Of a stretch of DNA of 64,000 bases, positions 28,088 to 37,000 are shown one piece after another. Made by a program: the position numbers and the translations under genes. The stretch is from Algibacter_G agarivorans (GTDB lineage Bacteria > Bacteroidota > Bacteroidia > Flavobacteriales > Flavobacteriaceae): positions 6,393 through 70,392 of the forward strand of contig NZ_BAABJJ010000003.1 in NCBI RefSeq assembly GCF_039543245.1. Reading direction: 5' to 3'. The notes under the pieces were generated by a model. It had not been told where the DNA came from. It searched no databases and saw nothing but the letters and a program-made list of their open reading frames with translations. How positions within the stretch are numbered: the stretch's first letter is position 1; every line of letters begins with the position of its first letter.

Positions 28088-29098
28088 ATGATTGAAGGAG
28101 TATTGCTAGCAATTTTTGCTGGGTTAATGTTAGGGCTCTATGCACTTCCCGAAAAATTCACGAAAGATTTTAAATATGAAAACACTTGGAGTTTATTCTT
28201 TTTGTTGACCATGTTTATTGTTCCAATTATTGCCTCCACCACTTTAATAAATGGATTTGGTGAAATATTTGGTAATATGCCTTCAGAGATTTGGATAAAA
28301 ATGGGCTTAACAAGTTTCCTTTGGGGAATTGGAGTTATGATGTGGAGCAAAGCTATTAACCATATAGGTTTGTCTTTGGGATTCTCATTGTTTATTGGTA
28401 CCATAATCTTAGTTGGATCTTTATTACCCTATCTAGAAGAGGATTTGCCAGCTTCTAATATTTTAACAACCATATTAATTGGTTTAGCTGTAGTTTTAAT
28501 TGGGGTTTTTGCCAATGGGAAAGCAGGTTTACTAAGAGAAAAAGATGAAGCCAATTTAGACGATAAAAAAGACGGAAAAGGCTCCATGGTTACGGGAATC
28601 TTAATTGCAATAATTGGCGGTTTACTTGCTACTGGATTTAGTTATGCTAATGCAGCTGGAAGACCTTATTTACATGAAGCATCTCAGGCTCAAGGTAATG
28701 CTGAATGGGTAACCGCAATTGCTGTGATGTTTCCTATTTTCTTAAGTGGTGGTATTGTTATGACGGCCTATTTTTTATGGGAACTCTCTAAGAAAAAAGC
28801 ATGGGCAGGGTTTAAAACACCCGCATTTAGCAAAAACTTCGTATTAATTTTAATAATGGCTGTTTTTCATTACGCCGCTTCTGCCCTATTTGCATTTGCT
28901 GCTTTTAAATTAGGTGAAAGCGGTAACACAATTGGCTATGCTATATTTAACACATCCTGTGTTGTTACTGCTATATTGAGTGGTATTATAACTAAAGAAT
29001 GGATTAAAGCATCTGGAAAGGCTAAAGGTTTCTTGTACTTCGGACTAGGGTGCATGGTTTTAGGAATTCTTATTGTTTCGTATAGTAATAGCCTATAA
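28088..29098 (+). CDS. RhaT-like sugar/proton symporter
   Basis: This 336-residue integral membrane protein has about ten hydrophobic helices and belongs to the L-rhamnose symporter (RhaT)-like group of the DMT superfamily. It starts MIEGVLLAIFAGLMLGLYALP and has conserved small-residue-rich helices (WGIGVMMWSKAINHIG, GLLATGFSYANAAGRPY). A charged loop near 155-167 splits it into two halves of five helices. Known members import L-rhamnose, a deoxy L-sugar. Uptake of L-AHG or a neoagaro-sugar is inferred from its place in the AHG operon. Confidence 0.75.
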   Translation: MIEGVLLAIFAGLMLGLYALPEKFTKDFKYENTWSLFFLLTMFIVPIIASTTLINGFGEIFGNMPSEIWIKMGLTSFLWGIGVMMWSKAINHIGLSLGFSLFIGTIILVGSLLPYLEEDLPASNILTTILIGLAVVLIGVFANGKAGLLREKDEANLDDKKDGKGSMVTGILIAIIGGLLATGFSYANAAGRPYLHEASQAQGNAEWVTAIAVMFPIFLSGGIVMTAYFLWELSKKKAWAGFKTPAFSKNFVLILIMAVFHYAASALFAFAAFKLGESGNTIGYAIFNTSCVVTAILSGIITKEWIKASGKAKGFLYFGLGCMVLGILIVSYSNSL

Positions 29099-29167
29099 TA
29101 ATTGAATACATGGGTTCCTTAAAGCAATTGACTAACACCATAATTAATAATATAGACATTAAAAAAC

Positions 29168-30379
29168 ATGAATAAACTTGCCTATATACTGTTAACCTGC
29201 ATAGTTTTAGGTTGCACCTCCTCCAATAGAGAAACTAAAAAAGAAGAAATAAAAAAACATAAAATGGAAATTACAAACGAACAACAAGATTTTCTAGGAA
29301 TTACCAATAAAGACAAATTAAGTGCAGCAAGTAAAAGAGCCTTAAAATGGCCTACAGATTTGAGCAATGATTGGTTTTTTGAATATCAAGTAGAAGATTT
29401 AAAGGGAGATTTAGCTTACGAAGAAGGCGTTGTGCGCCGAGACCCAAGTGCTATTATAAAAGTTGATGGAAAATATTTTGTTTGGTATACAAGATCTGTT
29501 GGTCCAACTGATGGGTTTGCCGGAAATATAGAAGAAGATAAAGTTTTTCCTTGGGACAGATGTGATCTCTGGTATGCTACTTCTTACGATGGAATTACAT
29601 GGAAGGAAGAAGGATTAGCTGTAAAAAGAGGTGAAAAAGGAAGTTATGATGATAGATCTGTCTTTACTCCAGAAATAATGCAACACGATGGTAAATTTTA
29701 CTTGTGCTATCAGACTGTAAAATCTCCATACACTGTAAGAGTTAAGGAAGAAATTGCATTAGCGTGGTCTGACTCTCCTTATGGTCCTTGGACTAAAAGT
29801 GAAGAACCTATTTTAAAACCTGCTGATAATGGTGTTTGGAAAGGCGAAACTCAAAGTAGGTTTGCGGTTGAAAAGAAAGGTGATTTTGATAGTCATAAAG
29901 TTCACGATCCATGCATTATACCTTATAAAAATAAATTTTATTTGTACTATAAAGGGGAACAAATGGGAGAAGCTATCACCTTTGGTGGAAGACAAATCAG
30001 ACATGGAGTTGCCATTGCAGATAACCCCAAAGGCCCTTATATAAAATCGGAATACAACCCCATTTCAAATAGCGGTCATGAAATTTGTGTTTGGCCATAT
30101 AAAGGTGGTATATCATCACTAATTACTACGGATGGACCAGAAAAAAACACGCTTCAATGGTCTCCAGACGGAATTAATTTTGAGATTAAAAGTGTTGTTA
30201 AGGGAGCTCCACATGCTATTGGCTTAAATAGATATGCTGATCCAGACAAACATCCAACACATATTTTACGTTGGGGATTAACGCACGAATACATGAATGA
30301 TGATTATCAATATATACGAAGATTTACAACTTGGAAAATGGTACATCATACCGCCAAAGGAGAGCGCGGAGAAGAATAA
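29168..30379 (+). CDS. ahgA: GH117 alpha-1,3-(3,6-anhydro)-L-galactosidase lipoprotein
   Basis: This 403-residue protein is recognisably GH117, a five-bladed beta-propeller that removes 3,6-anhydro-L-galactose from the non-reducing end of neoagaro-oligosaccharides. Likely active-site residues are D92 (VVRRDPSAI), D247 (KVHDPCIIPY), H304 and E305 (NSGHEICVWPY). These positions fit those known for the Zobellia enzyme. A lipoprotein signal (IVLGCTSS, Cys16) suggests membrane anchoring, probably periplasmic. It gives the last hydrolytic step, neoagarobiose to D-galactose and L-AHG. Genes for both products' catabolism and two transporters surround it. This is the strongest evidence that the locus targets agar rather than carrageenan. 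Confidence 0.92.
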   Translation: MNKLAYILLTCIVLGCTSSNRETKKEEIKKHKMEITNEQQDFLGITNKDKLSAASKRALKWPTDLSNDWFFEYQVEDLKGDLAYEEGVVRRDPSAIIKVDGKYFVWYTRSVGPTDGFAGNIEEDKVFPWDRCDLWYATSYDGITWKEEGLAVKRGEKGSYDDRSVFTPEIMQHDGKFYLCYQTVKSPYTVRVKEEIALAWSDSPYGPWTKSEEPILKPADNGVWKGETQSRFAVEKKGDFDSHKVHDPCIIPYKNKFYLYYKGEQMGEAITFGGRQIRHGVAIADNPKGPYIKSEYNPISNSGHEICVWPYKGGISSLITTDGPEKNTLQWSPDGINFEIKSVVKGAPHAIGLNRYADPDKHPTHILRWGLTHEYMNDDYQYIRRFTTWKMVHHTAKGERGEE

Positions 30380-30412
30380 AAATTAAACTAAACTAAAACC
30401 ACCACATTAATT

Positions 30413-31972
30413 ATGTCAAAAAAACAACTTTACGTTATCCGTATTGCAGCTATTGTAGCATTAGGAGGATTTTTATTAGGTTTTGACGCTTCGGTTATTT
30501 CTGGAGTTGTAAAATTTATAGAACCTGAATTTAATCTTACCAAAATCGAATTAGGTTGGGCAGTAAGTTCCATCACGCTTACGGCGGCATTAGGAATGAT
30601 GATTGCGGGTCCAATGAGTGATAAACATGGAAGAAGAAAGTTATTAAAATACGCAGCCATTTTATTCACCATTTCTGCAATAGGTTCTGCATTGGCAGGT
30701 ACATTTGTTGTTTTGATTATATTTAGAATGATTGGAGGTTTAGCAGTTGGAGCAGCATTAATAATTGCGCCTATGTATATTGCTGAAGTGGCACCACCAG
30801 AGAAACGAGGGCAATTAGTGTCCTTCAATCAATTAAACATTGTAATTGGTATTTCCATAGCGTTTTTTACTAATTATCTTATTCTTAAATGGGGAAATTC
30901 TGATGCGGAGTGGACAAAATCTTTAGGATTTGGTAAATGGAATTGGCGCTGGATGCTAGGGCTTGAAGCTTTACCAGCAATTCTATATTATTTTGGGTTA
31001 TTTATAGTTCCTAGAAGCCCAAGATGGTTGATGACTCAAAACAGAAAAGAAGAAGCACTTGTTGTCATGAAAAAAGTAGTTTCAGATAGCGAAGCAAAGT
31101 CACAATTGAATGAAGTAGAGCAAAGTATTGCAGAGGATAAAAACAAAGAAAAATCTAAGCTTAGTGATTTGTTTAAGAAAAACATGAGAAAGGTAATTGT
31201 TATTGGGATAATCGTTGGTGTTTTTCAGCAAATCGTAGGGATTAATGCCGTATTATTTTATGCACCAATGATATTTGAACAGACAGGAATAGGAACAGAT
31301 GCTTCATTTATTCAGGCTGCTCTAGTTGGTGTAACTAATTTAGGATTCACCGTGGTTGCCATATTAACTATAGATAAATTTGGTAGAAGACCGTTATTGA
31401 TAATTGGGATGATAGGGATAGCAATATCGCTGTTCTTGTTAAGTTATGGCTTTAACGAAGCCACTTATACTTTAAGTGATAGTGCTATAGCAAATTTACC
31501 TGCAGAGATTGATAAAGCAAAAATTGTTCAACTTCAAGATCGTGTATTTGAGAACGATCTTGATTTTAAAGCTGCTCTAGTTTCCACACTAGGAGAGCAA
31601 GCTGCAAGTATTCATGAGGCCACATTGGTTACAGCATCTGCTAAAATGAACACACTTTTAATCCTTATAGGAATTATAGGTTTCGTTGGTGCGTTTGCTA
31701 TGTCTATTGGTCCGGTAATGTGGGTATTGTTTTCAGAATTATTCCCTAATAAAATTAGAGGTATTGCCATTTCATTTGTTGGATTAATAAATCTAGCAGT
31801 TGCTTTTTTAGTTCAGTTATTATTTCCATGGCAATTATCACAAATAGGAAACACCATGACCTTTATGCTGTTTGGTGTTTTCGCTGTTATTGGTTTGGTT
31901 TTAATATGGATTAAAGTACCTGAAACTAAAGGAAAATCCCTAGAGCAACTTGAAGATCTACTTGTAAAATAA
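30413..31972 (+). CDS. Sugar-porter family MFS transporter
   Basis: This 519-residue protein has twelve predicted membrane helices. Signatures of the sugar porter family are PMSDKHGRRK between helices 2 and 3, VPRSPRWLM before the central loop, FQQIVGINAVLFYAP in helix 7, and PETKGKSLEQLED near the C-terminus. An unusually long, soluble insert of about 70 residues (about 355-415) precedes helix 10. It probably brings D-galactose or AHG across the inner membrane. It follows the GH117 gene after 33 bp and precedes a GH50 gene by 27 bp. Confidence 0.88.
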   Translation: MSKKQLYVIRIAAIVALGGFLLGFDASVISGVVKFIEPEFNLTKIELGWAVSSITLTAALGMMIAGPMSDKHGRRKLLKYAAILFTISAIGSALAGTFVVLIIFRMIGGLAVGAALIIAPMYIAEVAPPEKRGQLVSFNQLNIVIGISIAFFTNYLILKWGNSDAEWTKSLGFGKWNWRWMLGLEALPAILYYFGLFIVPRSPRWLMTQNRKEEALVVMKKVVSDSEAKSQLNEVEQSIAEDKNKEKSKLSDLFKKNMRKVIVIGIIVGVFQQIVGINAVLFYAPMIFEQTGIGTDASFIQAALVGVTNLGFTVVAILTIDKFGRRPLLIIGMIGIAISLFLLSYGFNEATYTLSDSAIANLPAEIDKAKIVQLQDRVFENDLDFKAALVSTLGEQAASIHEATLVTASAKMNTLLILIGIIGFVGAFAMSIGPVMWVLFSELFPNKIRGIAISFVGLINLAVAFLVQLLFPWQLSQIGNTMTFMLFGVFAVIGLVLIWIKVPETKGKSLEQLEDLLVK

Positions 31973-31999
31973 TTAAGGAGACAATTTTATATAAAAAAA

Positions 32000-34129
32000 A
32001 TGAACAGAAAGCACGATATAAGTTTATTTCAAATAGAAAAACTATCTTTTTTTGTACTAGCTTTAGTCTTTCTTTTTAGCTGTAAAGAAGGGCAAGAACA
32101 CAAGTTGGTTTTATTCGATTTTGAAGAAGCTTCTCAAACAGATTTTGTAAAACCACAAGATGCAACCTTCGAATTAATTAAGTCTGAAAACAACAATTAT
32201 ATTAAGATAAATAACGGATTCACAATTAGAGAAACTGGTGTAAAACTGTTAAGTCCAGAAAATCAACCTTGGGATTTATCAACATTTTATCAAGTTAAAG
32301 CAGATGTTTCTAACGTTGGAGATGAAGACATGCAAGTAGAACTTTTTGTTGGTAACGATCCAGATGGTTTATTACGATGGTATTGCTCAGATTATGTAGA
32401 TCTTATCCCAGGAGAAAGTAAAACAATTACGATTAACTTAGCTTGGACACCTTGGATTCATCAACCACAAATAGAAGTTAATGGGCTAAGAGGCGTCCCA
32501 GGGAAAATTAAAGCAGATTTAACTAAAGTAACAGAACTTACGTTTTGTTCTAGATACGCAACACAACCAAACAATTTTACAATAGATAATGTAAGAGCAG
32601 TTGGTAAATATGAAGAGCGAAGTCCAGATAATTTTTTCCCTTTTATAGATGAATTTGGTCAATACATTCATGACGACTGGAAAAATAAAATGCATTCTGA
32701 AGAAGAATTGAAACAGGCTGCAACAAATGAGTTAGCTCATCTGAAATCCAGGAAAGGTGCTCCAGGTATTGGTAAATATGGTGGATGGGCAGCAGGTCCT
32801 AAACTAGAAGCAACAGGGTTTTTTAGAACTGAGAAAAAAGATGGTAAATGGTGGATGGTTGATCCAGAAGGCTATTTATTCTGGACAGCCGGATTAAATT
32901 GTGTAGCTTCAGATGCCGTTTTTACTGGAATTTCACATAGAGAAAATTACTTTAAATTTCTACCGAAAAAAGATGATGTTTTAGGAGATTTTTATGGAAA
33001 AGGAACACATGCTTCACACGGTTTTTATAAAGATAAATTACCTTACGATTCGTATAATTTTTATCAAAGTAATCTGTACAGAAAATACGGGGAAGATTGG
33101 TTAGAAACGTTCCAAGACATGGCACATTTACGTATCAAAGATTGGGGAATGAACACCATTGGATTTGTGTCAGATTTCGGTGCAACACGGCAGCATAGAA
33201 CACCTTATGTAGGTTCAATATGGATAAACAACACTCCAAAAATTGAAGGGTCTGAAGGGTTTTGGGGCAAATTTCATGATGTTTTTGATCCACGCTTCAG
33301 AGATGCAGTTCGCAATTCTGTAATGACTCAAAAAGAAGGCGCAAACGACCCTTGGTGCATCGGCTATTTTGTAGATAACGAGTTGTCTTGGGGATTACTA
33401 GGTTCTCTTTCTATTGGCACTTTAAACAGTCCAGCTACACAACCTGCAAAAATTGAATTTGTAAACAATTTAAAGGCAAAATACAAGGAAATAGAAAGCC
33501 TTAACAAGAAGTGGGAAACAAATCATGCTTCATGGGAAGACGTATTGGTCTCTACTAAAACTCCTAATGAAGAAAATGCTAAAGAAGATTTATTAGCATT
33601 TTATGAAAAAATTGCAGGCACTTATTTTAGAATTATAAATGAAGAACTTAAAGCCGTAGCACCTCATCAAAACTATTTAGGATGTCGCTTTGCCTGGGCA
33701 AATAATGATGTTGTACTAACTGCAGCAAGTCAGTATTTAGATATTATGAGTTTCAATAAATACGAATATAGTGTTGAGAAATTTTCATTGCCAGAAGGCG
33801 TTGATAAACCAGTTATGATTGGAGAATTTCACTTTGGGTCTTTGGATAGAGGAAGTTTACATCCTGGTGTTAAAATCGCAAAAAATCAAGCTGAAAGAGG
33901 GCAAATGTACCAAGACTACATTCAAGGTGCATTACGCCATCCAAATATTGTTGGAGCGCATTGGTTTCAGTATTTAGACGAGCCAAATACAGGCCGTTTT
34001 GATGGGGAAAACTACAATGTTGGTTTTATCGATATCTGTGATAACCCCTATGAAGAATTAATCAATAAAGTTAAGGAAACAACTTATTCTATGTATGATT
34101 ATAGGGTTAATAATTCTTCTAAGAAGTAA
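32000..34129 (+). CDS. GH50 beta-agarase (1)
   Basis: This 709-residue lipoprotein (VFLFSCKEG, Cys near 28) has an N-terminal jelly-roll, CBM-like region (about 35-200; LVLFDFEEASQTDF, FTIDNVRAVGKYE). A GH50 barrel follows, recognised by LEATGFFRTEKKDGKWWMVD. The acid/base is likely E461 (FVDNELSWG) and the nucleophile E609 (IGEFHFG). GH50 enzymes hydrolyse agarose or agaro-oligosaccharides, often exolytically to neoagarobiose, the substrate of the GH117 encoded upstream. The lipid anchor suggests periplasmic or surface location. A second GH50 lies at 44377-46740. Confidence 0.9.
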   Translation: MNRKHDISLFQIEKLSFFVLALVFLFSCKEGQEHKLVLFDFEEASQTDFVKPQDATFELIKSENNNYIKINNGFTIRETGVKLLSPENQPWDLSTFYQVKADVSNVGDEDMQVELFVGNDPDGLLRWYCSDYVDLIPGESKTITINLAWTPWIHQPQIEVNGLRGVPGKIKADLTKVTELTFCSRYATQPNNFTIDNVRAVGKYEERSPDNFFPFIDEFGQYIHDDWKNKMHSEEELKQAATNELAHLKSRKGAPGIGKYGGWAAGPKLEATGFFRTEKKDGKWWMVDPEGYLFWTAGLNCVASDAVFTGISHRENYFKFLPKKDDVLGDFYGKGTHASHGFYKDKLPYDSYNFYQSNLYRKYGEDWLETFQDMAHLRIKDWGMNTIGFVSDFGATRQHRTPYVGSIWINNTPKIEGSEGFWGKFHDVFDPRFRDAVRNSVMTQKEGANDPWCIGYFVDNELSWGLLGSLSIGTLNSPATQPAKIEFVNNLKAKYKEIESLNKKWETNHASWEDVLVSTKTPNEENAKEDLLAFYEKIAGTYFRIINEELKAVAPHQNYLGCRFAWANNDVVLTAASQYLDIMSFNKYEYSVEKFSLPEGVDKPVMIGEFHFGSLDRGSLHPGVKIAKNQAERGQMYQDYIQGALRHPNIVGAHWFQYLDEPNTGRFDGENYNVGFIDICDNPYEELINKVKETTYSMYDYRVNNSSKK

Positions 34130-34143
34130 ATAACAAAAAAAAA

Positions 34144-35445
34144 ATGAAAAATATGTTTAAGAAAAAAAATGATAGTCTAAAACGAAATTTATTCGCACTT
34201 CTATTTACTATACTAATACTATTTACAAACTTTGACTGTTCATCAAGCCCTAATGATAATGATATACCTCAAGACACAAACGATACACCTGTAGCTGTTG
34301 ATGATACGTTAAGTGTAAATGAAAATAGTGTTTCGGGAAATGCAAATCAAATAGATGTTGCCACAAACGATGACTTGGGAGACGATGGTGGTGATACCGA
34401 CAATTACAGTATGGTCTCTAATGCTAATAATGGTGCTGTAAGTGAAATAAGTGATGGAATATTTGAGTATATACCCAACCCAGACTTTTTTGGTGCAGAC
34501 AGTTTTACCTATAAAATAACAGATGTAGATGGTGATACAGATTCAGCAACAGTGAATATTACTGTAAATGAAGTTGGTCTAACAGCGGACGATTTCAATA
34601 ATATAGACCCAAACTTTCCTTCCTTTACATCCATAGAAGATACAACTCCAGAAGATAAAAAATGGACTAAATTTGAATCTATGTCTGATGAATTTGATAA
34701 CTGGGATAATACCAAATGGTTCAAGTCAACTTGGAACTACGGTGTTCCCGTTTTTATGTCCAATTCAAATCAAAATTCAGGGGTTACAGATGGTAAACTT
34801 TGGATAAAAGCAACGCTAAATGAAAGCAATCCAGAGGCAAGATGGTTTCAAACAGCTAGAATTCATTCAATTGCAGAAACCAAATACCCGATGTACACAG
34901 AGGCTAGAATAAAAACGGCTCATATTTCTGCATATAATACCTATTGGTTGAATAACGGAGATATAAATAATAGAGATGAAATTGACATTATAGAAAATAA
35001 TTCAAAACCTTCATGTGCTAATTGTGAAGCAGATAAATTTCCAGACCAAATGAATTCGCAATATTTTCAAGCTGATGAAAATGAAATACCTAAAACTATA
35101 CGAAACAAAGGTAATTTCTTAAGATCAAATTTATCTGCTGTAAATCCTTTAAGAAATGTTGGTTGGAATGAAGATTATCATACCTATGGTGTATGGTGGA
35201 AAGATTCTAAAAACATTCAGTTTTATCTCGATGGTGAGCCTGCTGGAAGGGTTGTGGTTGGTAAGCATGAAAATGGACAAACTTACAACAGAGAATTCAC
35301 AAGAGATTTAGAAATAATCTTTGATTTATGGACAAATCAAGCAACTTGGTTAGGCGGACTTCCTCCTAAAACGGATTTGAATGATGATGCGATTAATACT
35401 ATGAAAATTGATTGGGTTAGAACATGGAAACTAGAGGATAAATAG
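34144..35445 (+). CDS. GH16 beta-agarase/porphyranase with Ig-like domain
   Basis: This 433-residue protein has a signal or lipoprotein region (about 17-38, ending FTNFDCSSS). A cadherin/VCBS-like Ig module (about 50-140: AVDDTLSVNENS through DSATVNITVNE) is followed by a GH16 domain (about 165-430). The catalytic ExDxxE motif is E279-D281-E284 (RDEIDIIENN). The enzyme is a retaining endo-hydrolase of a red-algal galactan. Its motif differs from the EIDFMEGYG of the next gene, so it probably belongs to another GH16 subfamily and may prefer another part of the polymer, such as porphyran. It lies 14 bp after the GH50 gene. Confidence 0.85.
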   Translation: MKNMFKKKNDSLKRNLFALLFTILILFTNFDCSSSPNDNDIPQDTNDTPVAVDDTLSVNENSVSGNANQIDVATNDDLGDDGGDTDNYSMVSNANNGAVSEISDGIFEYIPNPDFFGADSFTYKITDVDGDTDSATVNITVNEVGLTADDFNNIDPNFPSFTSIEDTTPEDKKWTKFESMSDEFDNWDNTKWFKSTWNYGVPVFMSNSNQNSGVTDGKLWIKATLNESNPEARWFQTARIHSIAETKYPMYTEARIKTAHISAYNTYWLNNGDINNRDEIDIIENNSKPSCANCEADKFPDQMNSQYFQADENEIPKTIRNKGNFLRSNLSAVNPLRNVGWNEDYHTYGVWWKDSKNIQFYLDGEPAGRVVVGKHENGQTYNREFTRDLEIIFDLWTNQATWLGGLPPKTDLNDDAINTMKIDWVRTWKLEDK

Positions 35446-35578
35446 TAAATTATTTTAGCAAAAGCTTATTAGGATATAATATAACCTAGCGTTAGGTGGA
35501 AATGAAGGTATAATAGAAGCTGATGAAAAACCCAATAGCAAGAGGTTTTGAGTAGGGGAAACGTTAAGATTTGTTAAT

Positions 35579-35596
35579 GTCAAGTTTTTATGGAGT
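35579..35596 (+). promoter_or_regulatory. Candidate agar-regulon operator upstream of the second GH16 gene
   Basis: The sequence GTCAAGTTTTTATGGAGT has an intact first half-site and a degenerate second one. It ends 64 nt before the ATG. TAACTTAG (35629-35636) begins 33 nt downstream as a weak promoter-like element. Confidence 0.4.
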
Positions 35597-35660
35597 TCAA
35601 AAACCAACCTGTTTCTCTCATAAAAGTGTAACTTAGTAAAAAACTAAAAAAAAGAATTGA

Positions 35661-36893
35661 ATGAGAAATTTATACATTTTATTATTTAGCTTATTTGCAG
35701 CATCAAACGCAATAGGTCAAGATTGGTCTGGTATTCCAGTTCCTGCAACACTTGAAGGCAGTGACACTTGGATATTACAAACAGATGTCTCAGATGATTT
35801 TAATTATAGTGCTCCTGCTGCCAGTAAAGGCAGTACTTTTATGAATAAATGGGATGATTGGTACCATAACGGGTGGAATGGACCTGGATCAACACAATGG
35901 TCTAGAACACATTCTTCTGTTGACGGCGGAGAATTAAAATTGACAGCTTCAAGATATCAAACGAATAAAGTTTATACGGGTATTATCCATTCAAATCAAA
36001 CCGTTCAGTATCCTGTTTATATTGAAGCTAGAGTTAAAATAATGAACTCTGTTTTAGCTAATGGCGCATGGTTATTAAGTCCTGATGATACTCAAGAAAT
36101 AGATTTTATGGAAGGCTATGGGGCAAATTTCTCAGGTAGTGCCAATGAAGATATTACATGGTGGGCTCAACGGATGCATGTGAGTCACCATGTTTTTATA
36201 AGAAATCCTTTCCAAGATTGGCAACCCAATGAACTAGGGTCTGGAAACGGAAACCCAGCACCAAACCCTACTTGGATTACAAGAAATGATGGAGCTGGAA
36301 ACATTCTTTGGAAAGATGCGTTTCATACCTATGGTGTTTATTGGAAAGACCCATGGCATTTATATTATTTTATAGATGGGGTGCAGGTAACTAAAAGAGA
36401 AGGGAAAGCTCAAATAGATCCTTTGTTCTTTACAAATGCGGTAAACCCTGGGGATACAAATAATGATACTAGAACGGGCTTAAACAAAGCTATGGATATT
36501 ATTTTTTCTGTTGAAGAACAAGGGTGGAGAACAGCTAATGGAAAATCTGTTATTCCTACAGATACAGAGTTAGCAAATACAAATAATCATACTTTTACAA
36601 TTGATTGGATTAGAACTTACAAACCAAACAGTAGCTTATCAGTTAAAAATTTTAATAAAAGGTTAAATGTAGAATTGTATCCTAACCCTTCAAGTAGTAT
36701 GGTTAAAATAGACTCCAATGATCTTATAAAGCATGTTCAATGTTATGATATAAAAGGACAGCTAGTGGTTTCCGAAAACTATAATGATGCATCGGTAACT
36801 TTTAATATTGAAAAGTTAGGAAAAGGTGTTTATATTTTAAAAATTTCTTCTGAAAACGGAATGTCATCTCATAAAAAATTAGTTAAAAACTAA
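35661..36893 (+). CDS. Secreted GH16 beta-agarase with T9SS tail
   Basis: This 410-residue protein has a signal peptide ending ASNAIGQ (about 19) and a GH16 domain that begins DWSGIPVP, a start typical of classical beta-agarases. The catalytic E146-D148-E151 lies in TQEIDFMEGYG. Other agarase-like segments are WWAQRMHVSHHVFIR and DAFHTYGVYWKDPWHLYYFI. The C-terminal ~75 residues (NVELYPNPSSSMVKI to HKKLVKN) form a T9SS type A tail, so the enzyme is exported to the surface or medium. It should make the first endolytic cuts in agarose. A separate operator candidate upstream suggests it can be expressed apart from the AHG operon. Confidence 0.93.
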   Translation: MRNLYILLFSLFAASNAIGQDWSGIPVPATLEGSDTWILQTDVSDDFNYSAPAASKGSTFMNKWDDWYHNGWNGPGSTQWSRTHSSVDGGELKLTASRYQTNKVYTGIIHSNQTVQYPVYIEARVKIMNSVLANGAWLLSPDDTQEIDFMEGYGANFSGSANEDITWWAQRMHVSHHVFIRNPFQDWQPNELGSGNGNPAPNPTWITRNDGAGNILWKDAFHTYGVYWKDPWHLYYFIDGVQVTKREGKAQIDPLFFTNAVNPGDTNNDTRTGLNKAMDIIFSVEEQGWRTANGKSVIPTDTELANTNNHTFTIDWIRTYKPNSSLSVKNFNKRLNVELYPNPSSSMVKIDSNDLIKHVQCYDIKGQLVVSENYNDASVTFNIEKLGKGVYILKISSENGMSSHKKLVKN

Positions 36894-36961
36894 ATATAGT
36901 CGTAAAATTTACATCGTTTTCAGTAGTTAAACTGCAATAATTATAAGAATATTAAATTATG

Positions 36962-36986
36962 AATAAGCTTAGCGCTAAGGTTTATT
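36962..36986. terminator. Bidirectional hairpin between convergent genes
   Basis: A perfect 12-bp palindrome CTTAGCGCTAAG (36968-36979) is extended by AATAA and TTATT arms with one bulge. It lies between the convergent GH16 and lactonase genes and can act on both strands. Confidence 0.5.
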
Positions 36987-37000
36987 TGTGTTAATTTCTC

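Noticed and set aside
22511..36893. Reading the locus as a kappa-carrageenan system (D-AHG)
   Set aside because: GH117, GH50, GH86 and agarase-type GH16 with no carrageenase or sulfatase favour agar and therefore L-AHG, although some downstream enzymes are similar in both systems.
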